A DNA stretch of 64,000 nt from Streptacidiphilus sp. ASG 303 (GTDB lineage Bacteria > Actinomycetota > Actinomycetes > Streptomycetales > Streptomycetaceae). The position numbers and the translations under genes are program-made. Shown piece after piece: positions 35,490 to 43,559 of this stretch; the first letter of the stretch is position 1; each line of letters begins with the position of its first letter. The DNA lies in assembly GCF_020991365.1 (NCBI RefSeq), contig NZ_JAJLRA010000030.1, forward strand, positions 1 to 64,000, read 5' to 3'. The notes beneath the pieces were generated by a model. That model worked only from the letters and a program-made list of their open reading frames with translations. It was not told the origin of the DNA and made no database searches.

Positions 35490-35863
35490 TCCTGGTCGAC
35501 CCTCCGACCTGGCCCGGCCACGGGCGCCTCTGGTCGCACCTGGTCAGCGACGTCTCGTACGCCGAGCTGCACGCCTTCGCCGCGCGGCTCGGCGTCCCCC
35601 GGCGCGGTTTCGAGCGCGATCACTATGACATCCCCGAACGCCTCTACGCCGACGCGGTGCGGCTGGGCGCGCTGCCGGTCGGCAGCAGGGAGCTGGTGGC
35701 CCGCCTCACCGCCGCCGGGCTGCGCCGCCGCAAGGGCGGCGGAGCGGCGGAAGGGACCGCCCCGGCGCCCGTGCCGGCCCCCACCCCTGCACCCGTCCCC
35801 GCCCCGGCGCCCGTCCCCACCCCTGCGCCCGTGCCCGTCCCCTCGTCGGGCCGGGCGGGGTGA
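35486..35863 (+). CDS. DUF4031 protein
   Basis: 125 residues. The first 80 form a DUF4031 domain: VILVDPPTWPGHGRLWSHLVSD (fragments VDPPTWPGHG, WSHLVSD), ELHAFAARLGVPRRGFERDHYDIPERLYADAVRLGA (fragments ELHAFAARLG, HYDIP). The conserved Trp, His and Tyr residues are intact; biochemical function is unknown for the family. The last 40 residues are an Ala-Pro-Val repeat tail (APVPAPTPAP-like), unusual for the family. GTG start coupled to the preceding gene. It ends 8 bp before the convergent hydrolase gene, with no room for a terminator. Confidence 0.85.
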   Translation: MILVDPPTWPGHGRLWSHLVSDVSYAELHAFAARLGVPRRGFERDHYDIPERLYADAVRLGALPVGSRELVARLTAAGLRRRKGGGAAEGTAPAPVPAPTPAPVPAPAPVPTPAPVPVPSSGRAG

Positions 35864-35870
35864 CGGAGGG

Positions 35871-36710
35871 TCAGCCGGTCTCCGGCAGGCCGGCCACGAA
35901 CTCCGCGACGGTCCGGGCGAAGGCGTCCGGCCGCTCCATGTGGACGTAGTGCCCGGCGTCCTCGAAGGTCACGGCGCGGCCGTCAGCCACCGCATGGACG
36001 AGGTCGTCGGCCTGGCGGATGTAGTCGGGGACGTCGAGGCCGCCGTGGACGGCCAGGACGGGCACGGCGATCCCCTTGACGCGCGTCGCGGTGCCGTCGA
36101 CGGCGACCGTGTGGTTCGGCTCGTCGGGGGTGTGCTTGGAGAGGGTCCGCACGGCCGACTCCCGGATCCGCCGCAGCACGTCGGGGTCGACCTCGCCGAC
36201 CGCCCGGTGCGGGCCGGCCGCCCAGCGGACGAACCCGTCGATCCAGCCCGCCACGTCGCCCTCCGCCAGCGCGCGGAACTGCTCGTTCCGGAGGTCCTCG
36301 CCCCAGGGGTCGCGCTGCTCGGGCTCGGCCCCGGTGCCGGCGCCGCTGACGACGAGCGCCCGCACCAGCTCCGGGTGCTCCAGGGCGGTCTCCACCGCGA
36401 TCATCGCCCCCATCGACACCCCGACGAGGACGGCGGGCCTGGTGCCGAGGTGCCGCAGCAGTGCGGCGAGGTCGTCGGTCTGGCGGAACGGTCCGCTCGC
36501 GTTGGCGGACGCGCCGTGCCCGCGGGCGTCCGGCACCACCACCCGGTGGTCCCGGGCGAGGAGGGGCACCACGTCGTCCCAGGTGGTGCCGTCCACGAAG
36601 CCGCTGTGCAGCAGGACCACCACCGGCCCGCCGGTGCCGGTGCCGGTGTCGCGGTAGGCGAGGGGGCCGTCCCCGGAGTCGAACGAGAACACGTCGGAAG
36701 CGTCAGTCAT
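35871..36710 (-). CDS. Alpha/beta-hydrolase
   Basis: 279 residues with a complete alpha/beta-hydrolase fold: oxyanion loop VLLHSGFVDG (about residues 32-41), PDARGHGAS, the nucleophile in VGVSMGAM, and the catalytic histidine in DAGHYVHMERPD. It resembles 3-oxoadipate enol-lactonase/haloperoxidase-type hydrolases. ATG at 36710; that codon lies inside the first of three MarR-type operators, and the adjacent divergent gene is a MarR regulator. The arrangement predicts that the hydrolase is induced when the regulator binds a phenolic or other small ligand, possibly its substrate. Confidence 0.9.
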   Translation of the reverse strand: MTDASDVFSFDSGDGPLAYRDTGTGTGGPVVVLLHSGFVDGTTWDDVVPLLARDHRVVVPDARGHGASANASGPFRQTDDLAALLRHLGTRPAVLVGVSMGAMIAVETALEHPELVRALVVSGAGTGAEPEQRDPWGEDLRNEQFRALAEGDVAGWIDGFVRWAAGPHRAVGEVDPDVLRRIRESAVRTLSKHTPDEPNHTVAVDGTATRVKGIAVPVLAVHGGLDVPDYIRQADDLVHAVADGRAVTFEDAGHYVHMERPDAFARTVAEFVAGLPETG

Positions 36711-36789
36711 GACAACCAAGGTGTCATGAATGCCGGATGATGACAACCCAGGTGTCATCTTTCCCGGACATTGGCAACCCGGGTGTCAT
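36709..36789. promoter_or_regulatory. Three MarR-type operators at exact 31-bp spacing
   Basis: Near-identical 19-bp imperfect palindromes occur at 36709-36727 (ATGACAACCAAGGTGTCAT), 36740-36758 (ATGACAACCCAGGTGTCAT) and 36771-36789 (TTGGCAACCCGGGTGTCAT). Starts are exactly 31 bp apart, about three helical turns. They fill the whole gap between the divergent hydrolase and MarR genes. Confidence 0.85.
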
Positions 36790-36798
36790 GATGGGCGG

Positions 36799-37284
36799 GT
36801 GACCGACACCGACCCGCCCCTCGCCCCCGACGACTTGGCGCCCCGGCTCATGGACGTGTTCGCGCTGGTGGGACCGCTGTACCGCAGGGTGCAGCGCAGG
36901 ATCGAGCAGGACGCGACGGCCCCCGGGGTCTCCGTGGGCGTCCGCGCCGTCCTGGACCTGCTCCGCGAGCACGGGCCCCTGACCGTCCCGCAGATGGGCC
37001 GTGCCCAGTCCATCAGCCGCCAGTTCGTGCAGCGCATGGTGAACGACGCCGCGGCGCACGGCCTCGTCGAGGCCGTGCCGAACCCCGCCCACCGGCGGTC
37101 CCCGCTCATCCGGCTCACCGACGCCGGACGGGCGGCCATCACCGCCGTGGTCGACCACGAGCACGCCCTGCTGCGCCGGGCGGCCGGCCTCACCGACGCC
37201 GAGGTCGCGGCCTGCATGAAGGTCCTCTCCCGCCTGCTCGACCTCTTCGACGACGTCGACGTCGACGCCCACCCGGACTGCTGA
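36799..37284 (+). CDS. MarR-family transcriptional regulator
   Basis: 161 residues. A winged helix-turn-helix is visible: LTVPQMGRAQSISRQFVQRMVNDAAAHGLVE (fragments LTVPQMGRAQSIS, RQFVQRMVNDAAAHGLVE) with the wing NPAHRRSPLIRLTDAG (about residues 66-115), flanked by dimerisation helices. GTG at 36799, behind ATGGGCGGG. The three palindromes directly upstream are the expected binding sites, so it should repress itself and the divergent hydrolase. Ligand unknown. Confidence 0.92.
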   Translation: MTDTDPPLAPDDLAPRLMDVFALVGPLYRRVQRRIEQDATAPGVSVGVRAVLDLLREHGPLTVPQMGRAQSISRQFVQRMVNDAAAHGLVEAVPNPAHRRSPLIRLTDAGRAAITAVVDHEHALLRRAAGLTDAEVAACMKVLSRLLDLFDDVDVDAHPDC

Positions 37285-37311
37285 GGCCCGCGGCCCCCGC
37301 CCTCCGTCCGC

Positions 37312-37368
37312 CCCCGCCGGCCCGGCTCCCCGCCGGCCCGGCTCCCCGCCCGCCCGGTCCCCGCCGGC
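37312..37368. repeat. 16-bp tandem repeat
   Basis: Two exact copies of CCCCGCCGGCCCGGCT, then two degenerate ones, in the gap between the convergent marR and HD-domain genes. Confidence 0.8.
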
Positions 37369-38010
37369 TCAGTCCCCCAGCAGCTCCAGCTCGGTCGCCA
37401 GGTTGTGCCGGGCCCGCTCCTCCCAGCGGTCGCGGGCGGCCGCCGTCCGGTACAGCGCCGGGAGCCCCAGCAGCTGCCGCAGCACCGCCGCCCGGCCCGC
37501 GCGGAAGGCGTCCTCGGGCACGAAGCCGTACTCCTCGCGGACGGCGGCGGCGTAGGCCGCGTACGCCTCCGGGCCGCCGGCCAGCACCGCGAGGTCGGCG
37601 TCGCAGAGCACCTCGCCGTCGCGGTCGCCGGGGGCGGGGTCGTGGCCGGCGGTGAGCCGCACCAGCCGCGCGGTCTCCGAGACCCGGCGGCGGTCCAGTC
37701 CCGCCTCGGTCAGCGCCCGCTCCGCGAGGGCGGCGCTGCGCTCCTCGTTCTCCGAGCGGTCGGGCCGGTGCACCGCGTCGTGGAACCAGGCCGCGAGCCG
37801 CACCGTGTCGGCGTCGGCGGCGTGCTCCGCGAGGGCGTCCACCTGGTCCAGGACCGCCGCCAGGTGGGCGGTGGTGTGGTAGCGGCGCTGCGGTTCGGAC
37901 CAGCGGCGCAGCAGCTCCTCCCCGTACGGGGCCGGGTCGGCGGCGGAGCCGCAGCGGGTGAGGAGGGCGTTCCAGCGGGCCAGCAGGGAGGCGTGGGGTC
38001 CGGTCGGCAT
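37369..38010 (-). CDS. HD-domain metal-dependent phosphohydrolase-like protein
   Basis: 213 residues, all-helical. The metal-binding pattern is YHTTAHLAAVL (first histidines, about residues 36-46) followed by AAWFHDAVH (the HD pair, about 65-73) and a later CDADLAVLAG aspartate. This matches the predicted HD-superfamily hydrolase group of about 200 residues found widely in bacteria. Substrate unknown, probably a nucleotide or phosphate ester. ATG at 38010, divergent from cutC across 78 bp. Confidence 0.87.
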   Translation of the reverse strand: MPTGPHASLLARWNALLTRCGSAADPAPYGEELLRRWSEPQRRYHTTAHLAAVLDQVDALAEHAADADTVRLAAWFHDAVHRPDRSENEERSAALAERALTEAGLDRRRVSETARLVRLTAGHDPAPGDRDGEVLCDADLAVLAGGPEAYAAYAAAVREEYGFVPEDAFRAGRAAVLRQLLGLPALYRTAAARDRWEERARHNLATELELLGD

Positions 38011-38086
38011 GGACCCATTGTGGTGCGGCCGCGCCGGTGCCCGGCGCGGGGCTCGCGGTGGAGGGCGCCGGTGTGGGAGGGTGCCC

Positions 38087-38102
38087 ACATGTCTAGACCA
38101 AT
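38087..38102. promoter_or_regulatory. DasR-like palindrome over the cutC start codon
   Basis: ACATGTCTAGACCAAT matches the DasR consensus at 13 of 16 positions, but it includes the ATG and first codons of cutC, so the match may be coding coincidence. Confidence 0.3.
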
Positions 38103-38781
38103 ATTCGAGGTGATCGCCACCTCGCCGGCGGACGCCGCCGCAGCCGTGGCCGGCGGCGCCGACCGCCTTGAGCTGGTCACCGATATGCACGCCGACGGGC
38201 TGACCCTGCCGGTGGAGGACTTCTGCCGGATCCGGGAGGCCGTCGCCGTGCCGCTGCGGGTCATGCTGCGCCTGCGGGACGGCTTCGCGCCGGGCGACCT
38301 GGACGGGTTGCGGGACCGCGCCGCACGGCTGCGGTCCGAGGGCGCCGAGGAGTTCGTCCTCGGCTTCCTCACCTCCGCCGGCGAGGTCGACCTCCCGGCC
38401 GTGCGGGCGGTGCTCGACGCCGTCCCCGGCTGCCGCTGGACCTTCCACCGCGCCCTGGACCACGCCGCCGACCGCGAGGCCGCCCGGGCGGCCGTCGCCG
38501 CGCTGCCCGGCCTGGACACCCTCCTCACCGCGGGCTCCCCGGACGGGGTGGACGCGGGCCTCGACGTGCTGGCCGCCGAGGCCCGCACCGCCGGGCCGCA
38601 GCAGCTCCTCGTCGGCGGCGGACTGCGGACCGGGCACGTCCCCGCCCTGCGCGCGGCCGGGCTGGACGCCTTCCACGTCGGCGGCGCCGTCCGCACCGCC
38701 GGCTGGGACTCCCCGGTCGACACCGGCCTGGTGCGGGCCTGGCGCGACCTCGTCGACGCACTCGTACCGGCCTCCGTCTGA
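38089..38781 (+). CDS. cutC: CutC-family TIM-barrel protein
   Basis: 230 residues. FEVIATSPADAAAAVAGGADRLEL at the start (fragments FEVIATSPADAAAA, GGADRLEL), VPLRVMLRLRDGF, FTFHRALDHA-like WTFHRALDH, LLTAGSPDG and the C-terminal FHVGGAVR strand are the CutC hallmarks. CutC was named for copper homeostasis in E. coli, but a direct copper role is disputed and the barrel may be an enzyme. ATG at 38089. The gene stands alone and converges on helD with a strong shared terminator. Confidence 0.92.
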   Translation: MSRPIFEVIATSPADAAAAVAGGADRLELVTDMHADGLTLPVEDFCRIREAVAVPLRVMLRLRDGFAPGDLDGLRDRAARLRSEGAEEFVLGFLTSAGEVDLPAVRAVLDAVPGCRWTFHRALDHAADREAARAAVAALPGLDTLLTAGSPDGVDAGLDVLAAEARTAGPQQLLVGGGLRTGHVPALRAAGLDAFHVGGAVRTAGWDSPVDTGLVRAWRDLVDALVPASV

Positions 38782-38829
38782 CCCGGCCCGCCCCGGGCCC
38801 CGTCCGAACCGGGCCCCGTCCAATCCGAA

Positions 38830-38874
38830 CCGGACCGGGTCCGGCCGGGAGCGCCCCGGCCGGACCCGGTCCGG
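38830..38874. terminator. Bidirectional terminator between cutC and helD
   Basis: Perfect 20-bp arms at 38830-38849 and 38855-38874 with loop AGCGC. Confidence 0.88.
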
Positions 38875-38883
38875 GCGGCCGCC

Positions 38884-41214
38884 TCAGCCCAACTGCTCCG
38901 GCAGCGGCCGGGAGTGCACCACCGTCAGCCCCGACACGGCCCGGGTGAGCAGCACGTACAGCCGCCGCAGGCCGGTGCGCCCGTCCGGCTCGCCCGCCAC
39001 CACCGCCGCGGGCTCGTCCAGCACCACGTGGTCGTACTCCAGGCCCTTGGCCAGCGAGGCCGGGACGAGCGTGAGCCGCACCTCCGCACTGGTCTCCTCG
39101 CCCGGCTCCAGGAACGGAGTCCCCGCCGCGCGCAGCGCCTCCGCCAGCACCGGGACGCGGGCGTCGGCGGCGATCAGGCCGACCGAGCCCTCCCGCTCCA
39201 GCGCCTCCCGGCAGGCCGCCAGCACCGCCCCGTCCAAGGCCGGGTGGCCGTCCGGTCCGGTGCCGCCGTCCGGCCCGGGGCGGCCGTCCGCCCCGTCCAG
39301 CCCCGCCGCCCGGTCCAGGGCCGCCGCGTCCCCCGCCTGCGCCGCCCCGGCCGCCTCCTGCGCCGCCCCGGCTGCCTCCGGCGGCGGCACCCGCCGCACC
39401 TCCAGCGCCCCCGCCGCCTCGCGGACCGACGACGCCGGCGCCAGCCCCGGCGCGATCGACGGCAGCAGCCGCGACGCGTACGCGATCACCTCGCGCGGCA
39501 CGCGGAAGCCCCGCGTCAGCTCCTCCACCCGGGCCTCCGGCTTGCCCAGGTGGCGCAGCGCCTCCGCCCACGACGCCGTGGCCCACGGGGTGGTGCCCTG
39601 CGCGATGTCGCCCAGCACCGTCGCCGAACCGGTGGTGCAGCGCCGCCCGACCGCCCGGTACTGCATGGGGGAGAGGTCCTGCGCCTCGTCGAGCACCACG
39701 TGCCCCAGCGACGGCGTGCGCTGCACCAGGTCGGCCGCCTCGTCGACGAGCACCGCGTCGGCCGCCGTCCACGGTGCCGTCCGCACCGACCGGCCCGGCC
39801 TCGCCCACAGCACCGCCCGCTGCTCCTCCGCCGTGAGCACGCCGTCCGCGCACGCCGCCAGGAAGTCCGCGTCGCTCAGCAGCCGGTGCACCAGCCGCAC
39901 CGGGTCCACCGGCGGCCAGACGGCCTTCACGGTCGCCTTCACCGCCTGGGAGCGGGCGACCGCGTCCTGCACCCGGTCGTCGGGGGCCTCCCCGCCGTTC
40001 TCCATCTTCACCAGCACGGCGTGGGCGATCCGCTGCGGCAGCGCCTCGCGCGCCGCGCCGTAGCGGATGTCGCGGGAGAGCAGCTCCTCCACGATCTCCT
40101 GCAGCTCGTACGCGGGCACGCGCCACCGCCGCGAGCCGCGCACCACCACGCACGGCTCGTCGGGCGTCCGCACGCCGGAGCGCACGGCGCGCCGCAGCAC
40201 CTCCGCCATGCGCGCGTCGCCCTTCACCCGCGCCGACTCCGCCGGCTCGGTGCCCCGCACCGGGACGTGCGCCACCAGCTCCTCCACCGTCGCCTGTGCC
40301 ACGCCGACCTCGCCGAGCGCCGGCAGCACCTGCTCGATGTACTGCAGGAACGACCGGTTGGGGCCGATCACCAGCGCACCGGTGCGGGCCAGCCGGTCGC
40401 GGTGCGCGTACAGCAGGTACGCCACCCGGTGCAGGCCGACCGCGGTCTTCCCGGTGCCGGGTGCGCCCTGCACGCAGACCGAGCCGGAGACCCCGGCACG
40501 GACGATCTCGTCCTGCTCCGGCTGGATGGTGGCGACGATGTCCCGCATCGGGCCGACGCGGGGCCGTTCGATCTCGGCGGCCAGCAGCGCGCTCGCGGTC
40601 TCCGCCTCGGCGGGGTCGCTCAGGTGCTCGTCCTCGTAGGCGGTGAGCTCGCCGCCGGTGTAGCCGAAGCGGCGGCGCCGCCCGACGTCCATCGGCTCGG
40701 TGCGGCTGGCCCGGTAGAACGGCTGCGAGACGGGCGCGCGCCAGTCGATCACCATGGGGTCGCCGCTGCCGTCGTGGACGTGGCGGCGGCCGATGTAGAA
40801 GCGGTCCCCGCCCGCGCCCTCGGCCTCCTCGCCGCCGATCCGGTGCAGGTAGTCGAGGCGGCCGAAGAAGAGCGGGGTGTGGGCGAGGTCGGCGAGCGCG
40901 GCGACGCGGTTGCGGATCTGGGTGCGCAGCACCTCGGCGGAGACCCAGGTGCCGGCGACGTCGGTGAGGTCCAGCGACTCGACGTCCTCCCGCATGGCGC
41001 GCAGCGCGGCGCGGGAGGCGTGCAGGTGGGCGCGTTCGCGCTCCAGCGGGTCGTCCGGCCCGCCGGGGGAGCCGCCGGCGGAGTCGGCGGCGTCGGCGGC
41101 GGGCGGGCCCGGCGGCGCGGCGGCCGGTGCGGGCGCCGCCGGGGCTGCGATGACGGGTGCGGCGGAGGACGCGTCCGGGGACGCGCCGGACGTGGTGGAG
41201 GCGTGCGAGGGCAC
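38884..41214 (-). CDS. helD: HelD-type superfamily 1 ATPase, RNA polymerase-associated
   Basis: 776 residues. An Ala/Pro/Gly-rich N-terminus (about 1-60) is followed by the HelD-type coiled segment (LERERAHLHASRAALRAM), a DFGRLDY-like FFGRLDYLHRIG, YIGRRHV and VIDWRAPVSQPFYRAS. Walker A is QGAPGTGKTAVGLHRVAYLL, and LDEAQDLSPMQ is the Walker B/motif II. The C-terminal half has AKGLEYDHVVLDE and LYVLLTRAVSGLTVVH. This order distinguishes HelD from UvrD/PcrA repair helicases. Actinobacterial HelD releases RNA polymerase from stalled complexes and some variants protect against rifamycins. GTG at 41214 with GGGAAGG. A Gly/Asp-rich insertion (about residues 635-655) interrupts the ATPase. Confidence 0.9.
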   Translation of the reverse strand: MPSHASTTSGASPDASSAAPVIAAPAAPAPAAAPPGPPAADAADSAGGSPGGPDDPLERERAHLHASRAALRAMREDVESLDLTDVAGTWVSAEVLRTQIRNRVAALADLAHTPLFFGRLDYLHRIGGEEAEGAGGDRFYIGRRHVHDGSGDPMVIDWRAPVSQPFYRASRTEPMDVGRRRRFGYTGGELTAYEDEHLSDPAEAETASALLAAEIERPRVGPMRDIVATIQPEQDEIVRAGVSGSVCVQGAPGTGKTAVGLHRVAYLLYAHRDRLARTGALVIGPNRSFLQYIEQVLPALGEVGVAQATVEELVAHVPVRGTEPAESARVKGDARMAEVLRRAVRSGVRTPDEPCVVVRGSRRWRVPAYELQEIVEELLSRDIRYGAAREALPQRIAHAVLVKMENGGEAPDDRVQDAVARSQAVKATVKAVWPPVDPVRLVHRLLSDADFLAACADGVLTAEEQRAVLWARPGRSVRTAPWTAADAVLVDEAADLVQRTPSLGHVVLDEAQDLSPMQYRAVGRRCTTGSATVLGDIAQGTTPWATASWAEALRHLGKPEARVEELTRGFRVPREVIAYASRLLPSIAPGLAPASSVREAAGALEVRRVPPPEAAGAAQEAAGAAQAGDAAALDRAAGLDGADGRPGPDGGTGPDGHPALDGAVLAACREALEREGSVGLIAADARVPVLAEALRAAGTPFLEPGEETSAEVRLTLVPASLAKGLEYDHVVLDEPAAVVAGEPDGRTGLRRLYVLLTRAVSGLTVVHSRPLPEQLG

Positions 41215-41581
41215 GGCGAGGCCTTCCCGGCCGCGGCGGACCCGGGGGGCCGGGAAAGGGGGCCGGCCCGGTGCCGCGGCGGTCTCGTAACGGAACACTG
41301 TGAAGGATGCCGACCGGTTGCCGACCGGAGGGCTTCCTCCCACGGCTGCCCGGCGAGCGGGCACCACGGTTCGGGAGGCGGGCAGGCGCGCCATCGTAGA
41401 CCCTCCGCGTCCGCCCGGCGAACACCCGCGTCCAGGCGGGTGGCGCGCCCCCTCGGGGTCGTCCCGGGGTCGGGCGCCCCCCTGAGGAGGACACGCCGTA
41501 CGCCCGCGGGCCGGCCCGCGCCCGCCGGGAGCCGCCCCGCGGCCGATACCGCGGGCGGGAGGCGCGACCTACCGTGGAGGC
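41215..41581. other. Divergent intergenic region upstream of helD
   Basis: 367 bp between helD and a small rightward gene. I see no clear promoter pair and no inverted repeat resembling the rifamycin-associated element reported upstream of HelR-type genes. An open frame extends helD upstream to 41394 without a ribosome-binding site and is taken as non-coding. Confidence 0.5.
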
Positions 41582-41788
41582 ATGAGCTCCGCAGACCTCA
41601 CCCCACGTCCTCCGACAGGCCCGCCGCCGCGGGTCCCCCCGCAGCAGGAGCCGCCGCACCCCCACGGCAGCAGCCCCGCCCCCGGGCACCACGGCCACCC
41701 GCTGATGACCGCGGTCCGCCGGGCGGGCATCCTCGTCGGCACCGCGGTCCGGGTGGCCGTCCTCGGGAGGGACGGCGTCGACCGCTGA
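41582..41788 (+). CDS. Small Pro/His-rich protein, hypothetical
   Basis: 68 residues. The first 40 are Pro-, His- and Gln-rich (PPRVPPQQEPPHPHGSS) and probably disordered; the rest forms one short amphipathic to hydrophobic helix (MTAVRRAGILVGTAVRVAVLG). ATG at 41582 follows CGTGGAGGC, a good ribosome-binding site, which is the main support for its being real. No family recognised. It runs in the same direction as the VanZ-like gene 120 bp on. Confidence 0.5.
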   Translation: MSSADLTPRPPTGPPPRVPPQQEPPHPHGSSPAPGHHGHPLMTAVRRAGILVGTAVRVAVLGRDGVDR

Positions 41789-41911
41789 AACCGTCCCGCC
41801 GCACCCCGGACTGACGGTGCATCACCCCAGCTCGGCCGCGTAGCCGCCACCGCAGGGGGTATACGCGTCCCGCAGGAACGCACTGTGCCGAACCAGGAGG
41901 GGGAGACGACC

Positions 41912-42664
41912 GTGTCGACGATCAGGGACACCGCCACCGCGGGGAGCAGCGGCGGCGCCGCCGGGGGCCGGTTCGCCCGGGCCGCCGGAGCGCTGCGGGG
42001 GAGGCTGCGCCCGTCCGCCGCGGCGGTCCCGCCGAAGGCCGCCCCGCCGGGGACCCCGGCCCCGGCCCCGCAGGCCCCGGCCCGCAGGTCCCTGTGGCGG
42101 AGGACCGCGCCGCAGAGGACCGTCCCCCCGGCGGCCGCCGCGGACCCGGCCGTGCGCCGGTCCGCCCCCCGCTCACCCGTCGCCTCCCTGCTGCGGGCCC
42201 TGATCATGCTGGTGGCCTTCGCCGCGATGGTGGCCTTCGCCGCCGTCCTGGCCCGGCTCACCCTCACCCCGTCGCCCGCCTCGGTGCCGATCTCGCACAG
42301 CAACCTCCACCCCGGCGAGTCGCTCCGGCTCTACCTGCACCAGCCCTCGGTGCGCGACGCCGTCAAGCAGATCGGCGGCAACATCGTCCTGGGCGTCCCC
42401 TTCGGCGTGCTGATGCCGGTGCTGGTGCCGAGGACCCGGGGCCTGCTGCGGATCCTGCTGGCCACCGCTGCGGTCATGCTGCTGGTCGAGCTCGTCCAGG
42501 GCGCCGTCGTCCAGGGCCGGTCGTTCGACATCGACGACGTCATCCTCAACACGGCCGGCTCCCTGATCGGGTACCTGCTGCTGGGACGCCGCATCTCCCG
42601 CGTCGTCCACCCGCCGCGCCGCCACTGGTGGCAGCGCCGCAAGGCGGAACCGGACGCCGTCTGA
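41912..42664 (+). CDS. VanZ-like family membrane protein
   Basis: 250 residues. After about 85 disordered Ala/Pro/Arg-rich residues come four hydrophobic segments, with VanZ-family features: NLHPGESLRLYL, IGGNIVLGVPFGVLMPVL, LLVELVQGAVVQGRSFDIDDVILNTAGSLIGYLL (fragments LLVELVQG, RSFDIDDVILNTAGS). The pattern is diagnostic for VanZ-like proteins, linked to teicoplanin resistance in the type member but broadly of unknown function. The GTG at 41912 is chosen because AGGAGGGGGAG lies just upstream; an earlier GTG at 41885 has none. Confidence 0.85.
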   Translation: MSTIRDTATAGSSGGAAGGRFARAAGALRGRLRPSAAAVPPKAAPPGTPAPAPQAPARRSLWRRTAPQRTVPPAAAADPAVRRSAPRSPVASLLRALIMLVAFAAMVAFAAVLARLTLTPSPASVPISHSNLHPGESLRLYLHQPSVRDAVKQIGGNIVLGVPFGVLMPVLVPRTRGLLRILLATAAVMLLVELVQGAVVQGRSFDIDDVILNTAGSLIGYLLLGRRISRVVHPPRRHWWQRRKAEPDAV

Positions 42665-42797
42665 GCAGGCCCCGGTTGCGGACCGGTCCTGTGAGAAGGG
42701 CCATGTGAAGGACCTGCGCCCGGTCCGCAACCAGGCCCCCCGGGGCTGCGTGGTGAGGCACGTCGACCTCACCACCACCATCCCCCGGGGGGACCCT

Positions 42798-43499
42798 GTG
42801 CGACTCGTCCGCACCACCGCCTTCGCCGCCGCAGCCCTCGTCGCGGGCCTCGGCCTGACCGCCTGCAACGACACCGCCTCCGGCTCCGCCGCCTCCGCCG
42901 GGGGCTCCACCACGGCCGCCGCCCCGGCCGGCGGCACGGGCAGCGGCACGGGCGGCGGCGCCGCCGCGGCCACCCCGGCCGGCGCCCCCGGCCAGGGCAA
43001 GGGCACGGGGGCCGCGTCCACCGGCGGCACCGGCTCGGGGACCGCCGCCGGCACCCGCTGCCGCACGGCCGACCTCGCCGTCTCCGTGACCGGTCCCGCG
43101 AGCGACGCGAGCGAGCAGGAGCCCGCCACGGCCGCCGTCCAGGTGGTCAACACCTCCGGCCGCACCTGCACCCTCAAGGGCTTCCCCGGCGTCGAGGTCC
43201 GCGACGACCAGGGCAAGAGCTCCCCCCTGACCGCCCGCCGCCAGGACAGCCCCGCCACCGCCGTCCGGCTCGCCCCCGGGGCGAAGGCCGTGGCCCGGCT
43301 CGCCTACGGCAACGTCAACGGCGAGGGCAGCGCGTCCGCCCGCAAGGTCTGCGGCGTGCAGTCCGCCTACGCCTCCGTGATCCTCCCCGACGAGACCGCG
43401 GTGCTGAAGGTCCGGGTGCGCGGCGGCGTCGACAACGGCACGCTCGACGTCTGCGGCCCCGAGATCGCCGTCAGCCCCTTCGAGCCGCTCGCCGGCTGA
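42798..43499 (+). CDS. DUF4232 lipoprotein
   Basis: 233 residues. The signal peptide ends in a lipobox LGLTAC (cysteine at about residue 23), so the mature protein is lipid-anchored outside the membrane. A long Gly/Ala/Ser/Thr linker (to about 100) is followed by a DUF4232 beta-sandwich: CRTADLAVSVTGP, VNTSGRTCTLKGFPGVEVRD, VCGVQSAYASVIL, LDVCGPEIAVSPF, with four cysteines for two disulfides. GTG at 42798 behind CGGGGGGACC, just before the signal sequence; an upstream start at 42705 would spoil it. Function of DUF4232 proteins is unknown; they are abundant in Streptomyces. Confidence 0.87.
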   Translation: MRLVRTTAFAAAALVAGLGLTACNDTASGSAASAGGSTTAAAPAGGTGSGTGGGAAAATPAGAPGQGKGTGAASTGGTGSGTAAGTRCRTADLAVSVTGPASDASEQEPATAAVQVVNTSGRTCTLKGFPGVEVRDDQGKSSPLTARRQDSPATAVRLAPGAKAVARLAYGNVNGEGSASARKVCGVQSAYASVILPDETAVLKVRVRGGVDNGTLDVCGPEIAVSPFEPLAG

Positions 43500-43514
43500 C
43501 CCGCACCGCCCCGG

Positions 43515-43543
43515 CCCCGGCCCCGGAGGACCCGGGGCCGGGG
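43515..43543. terminator. Terminator between convergent genes
   Basis: 12-bp GC-only arms at 43515-43526 and 43532-43543, placed between the lipoprotein and XPB genes. Confidence 0.65.
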
Positions 43544-43559
43544 CTGCGCCGTCCGCCGG

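Noticed and set aside
37312-37368. Possible regulatory repeat array between marR and the HD gene
   Set aside because: The genes converge here, so the repeats are downstream of both and most likely neutral slippage products.
41215-41581. Rifamycin-associated element before helD
   Set aside because: I looked for a GC-rich inverted repeat of the reported type near the promoter and found none.
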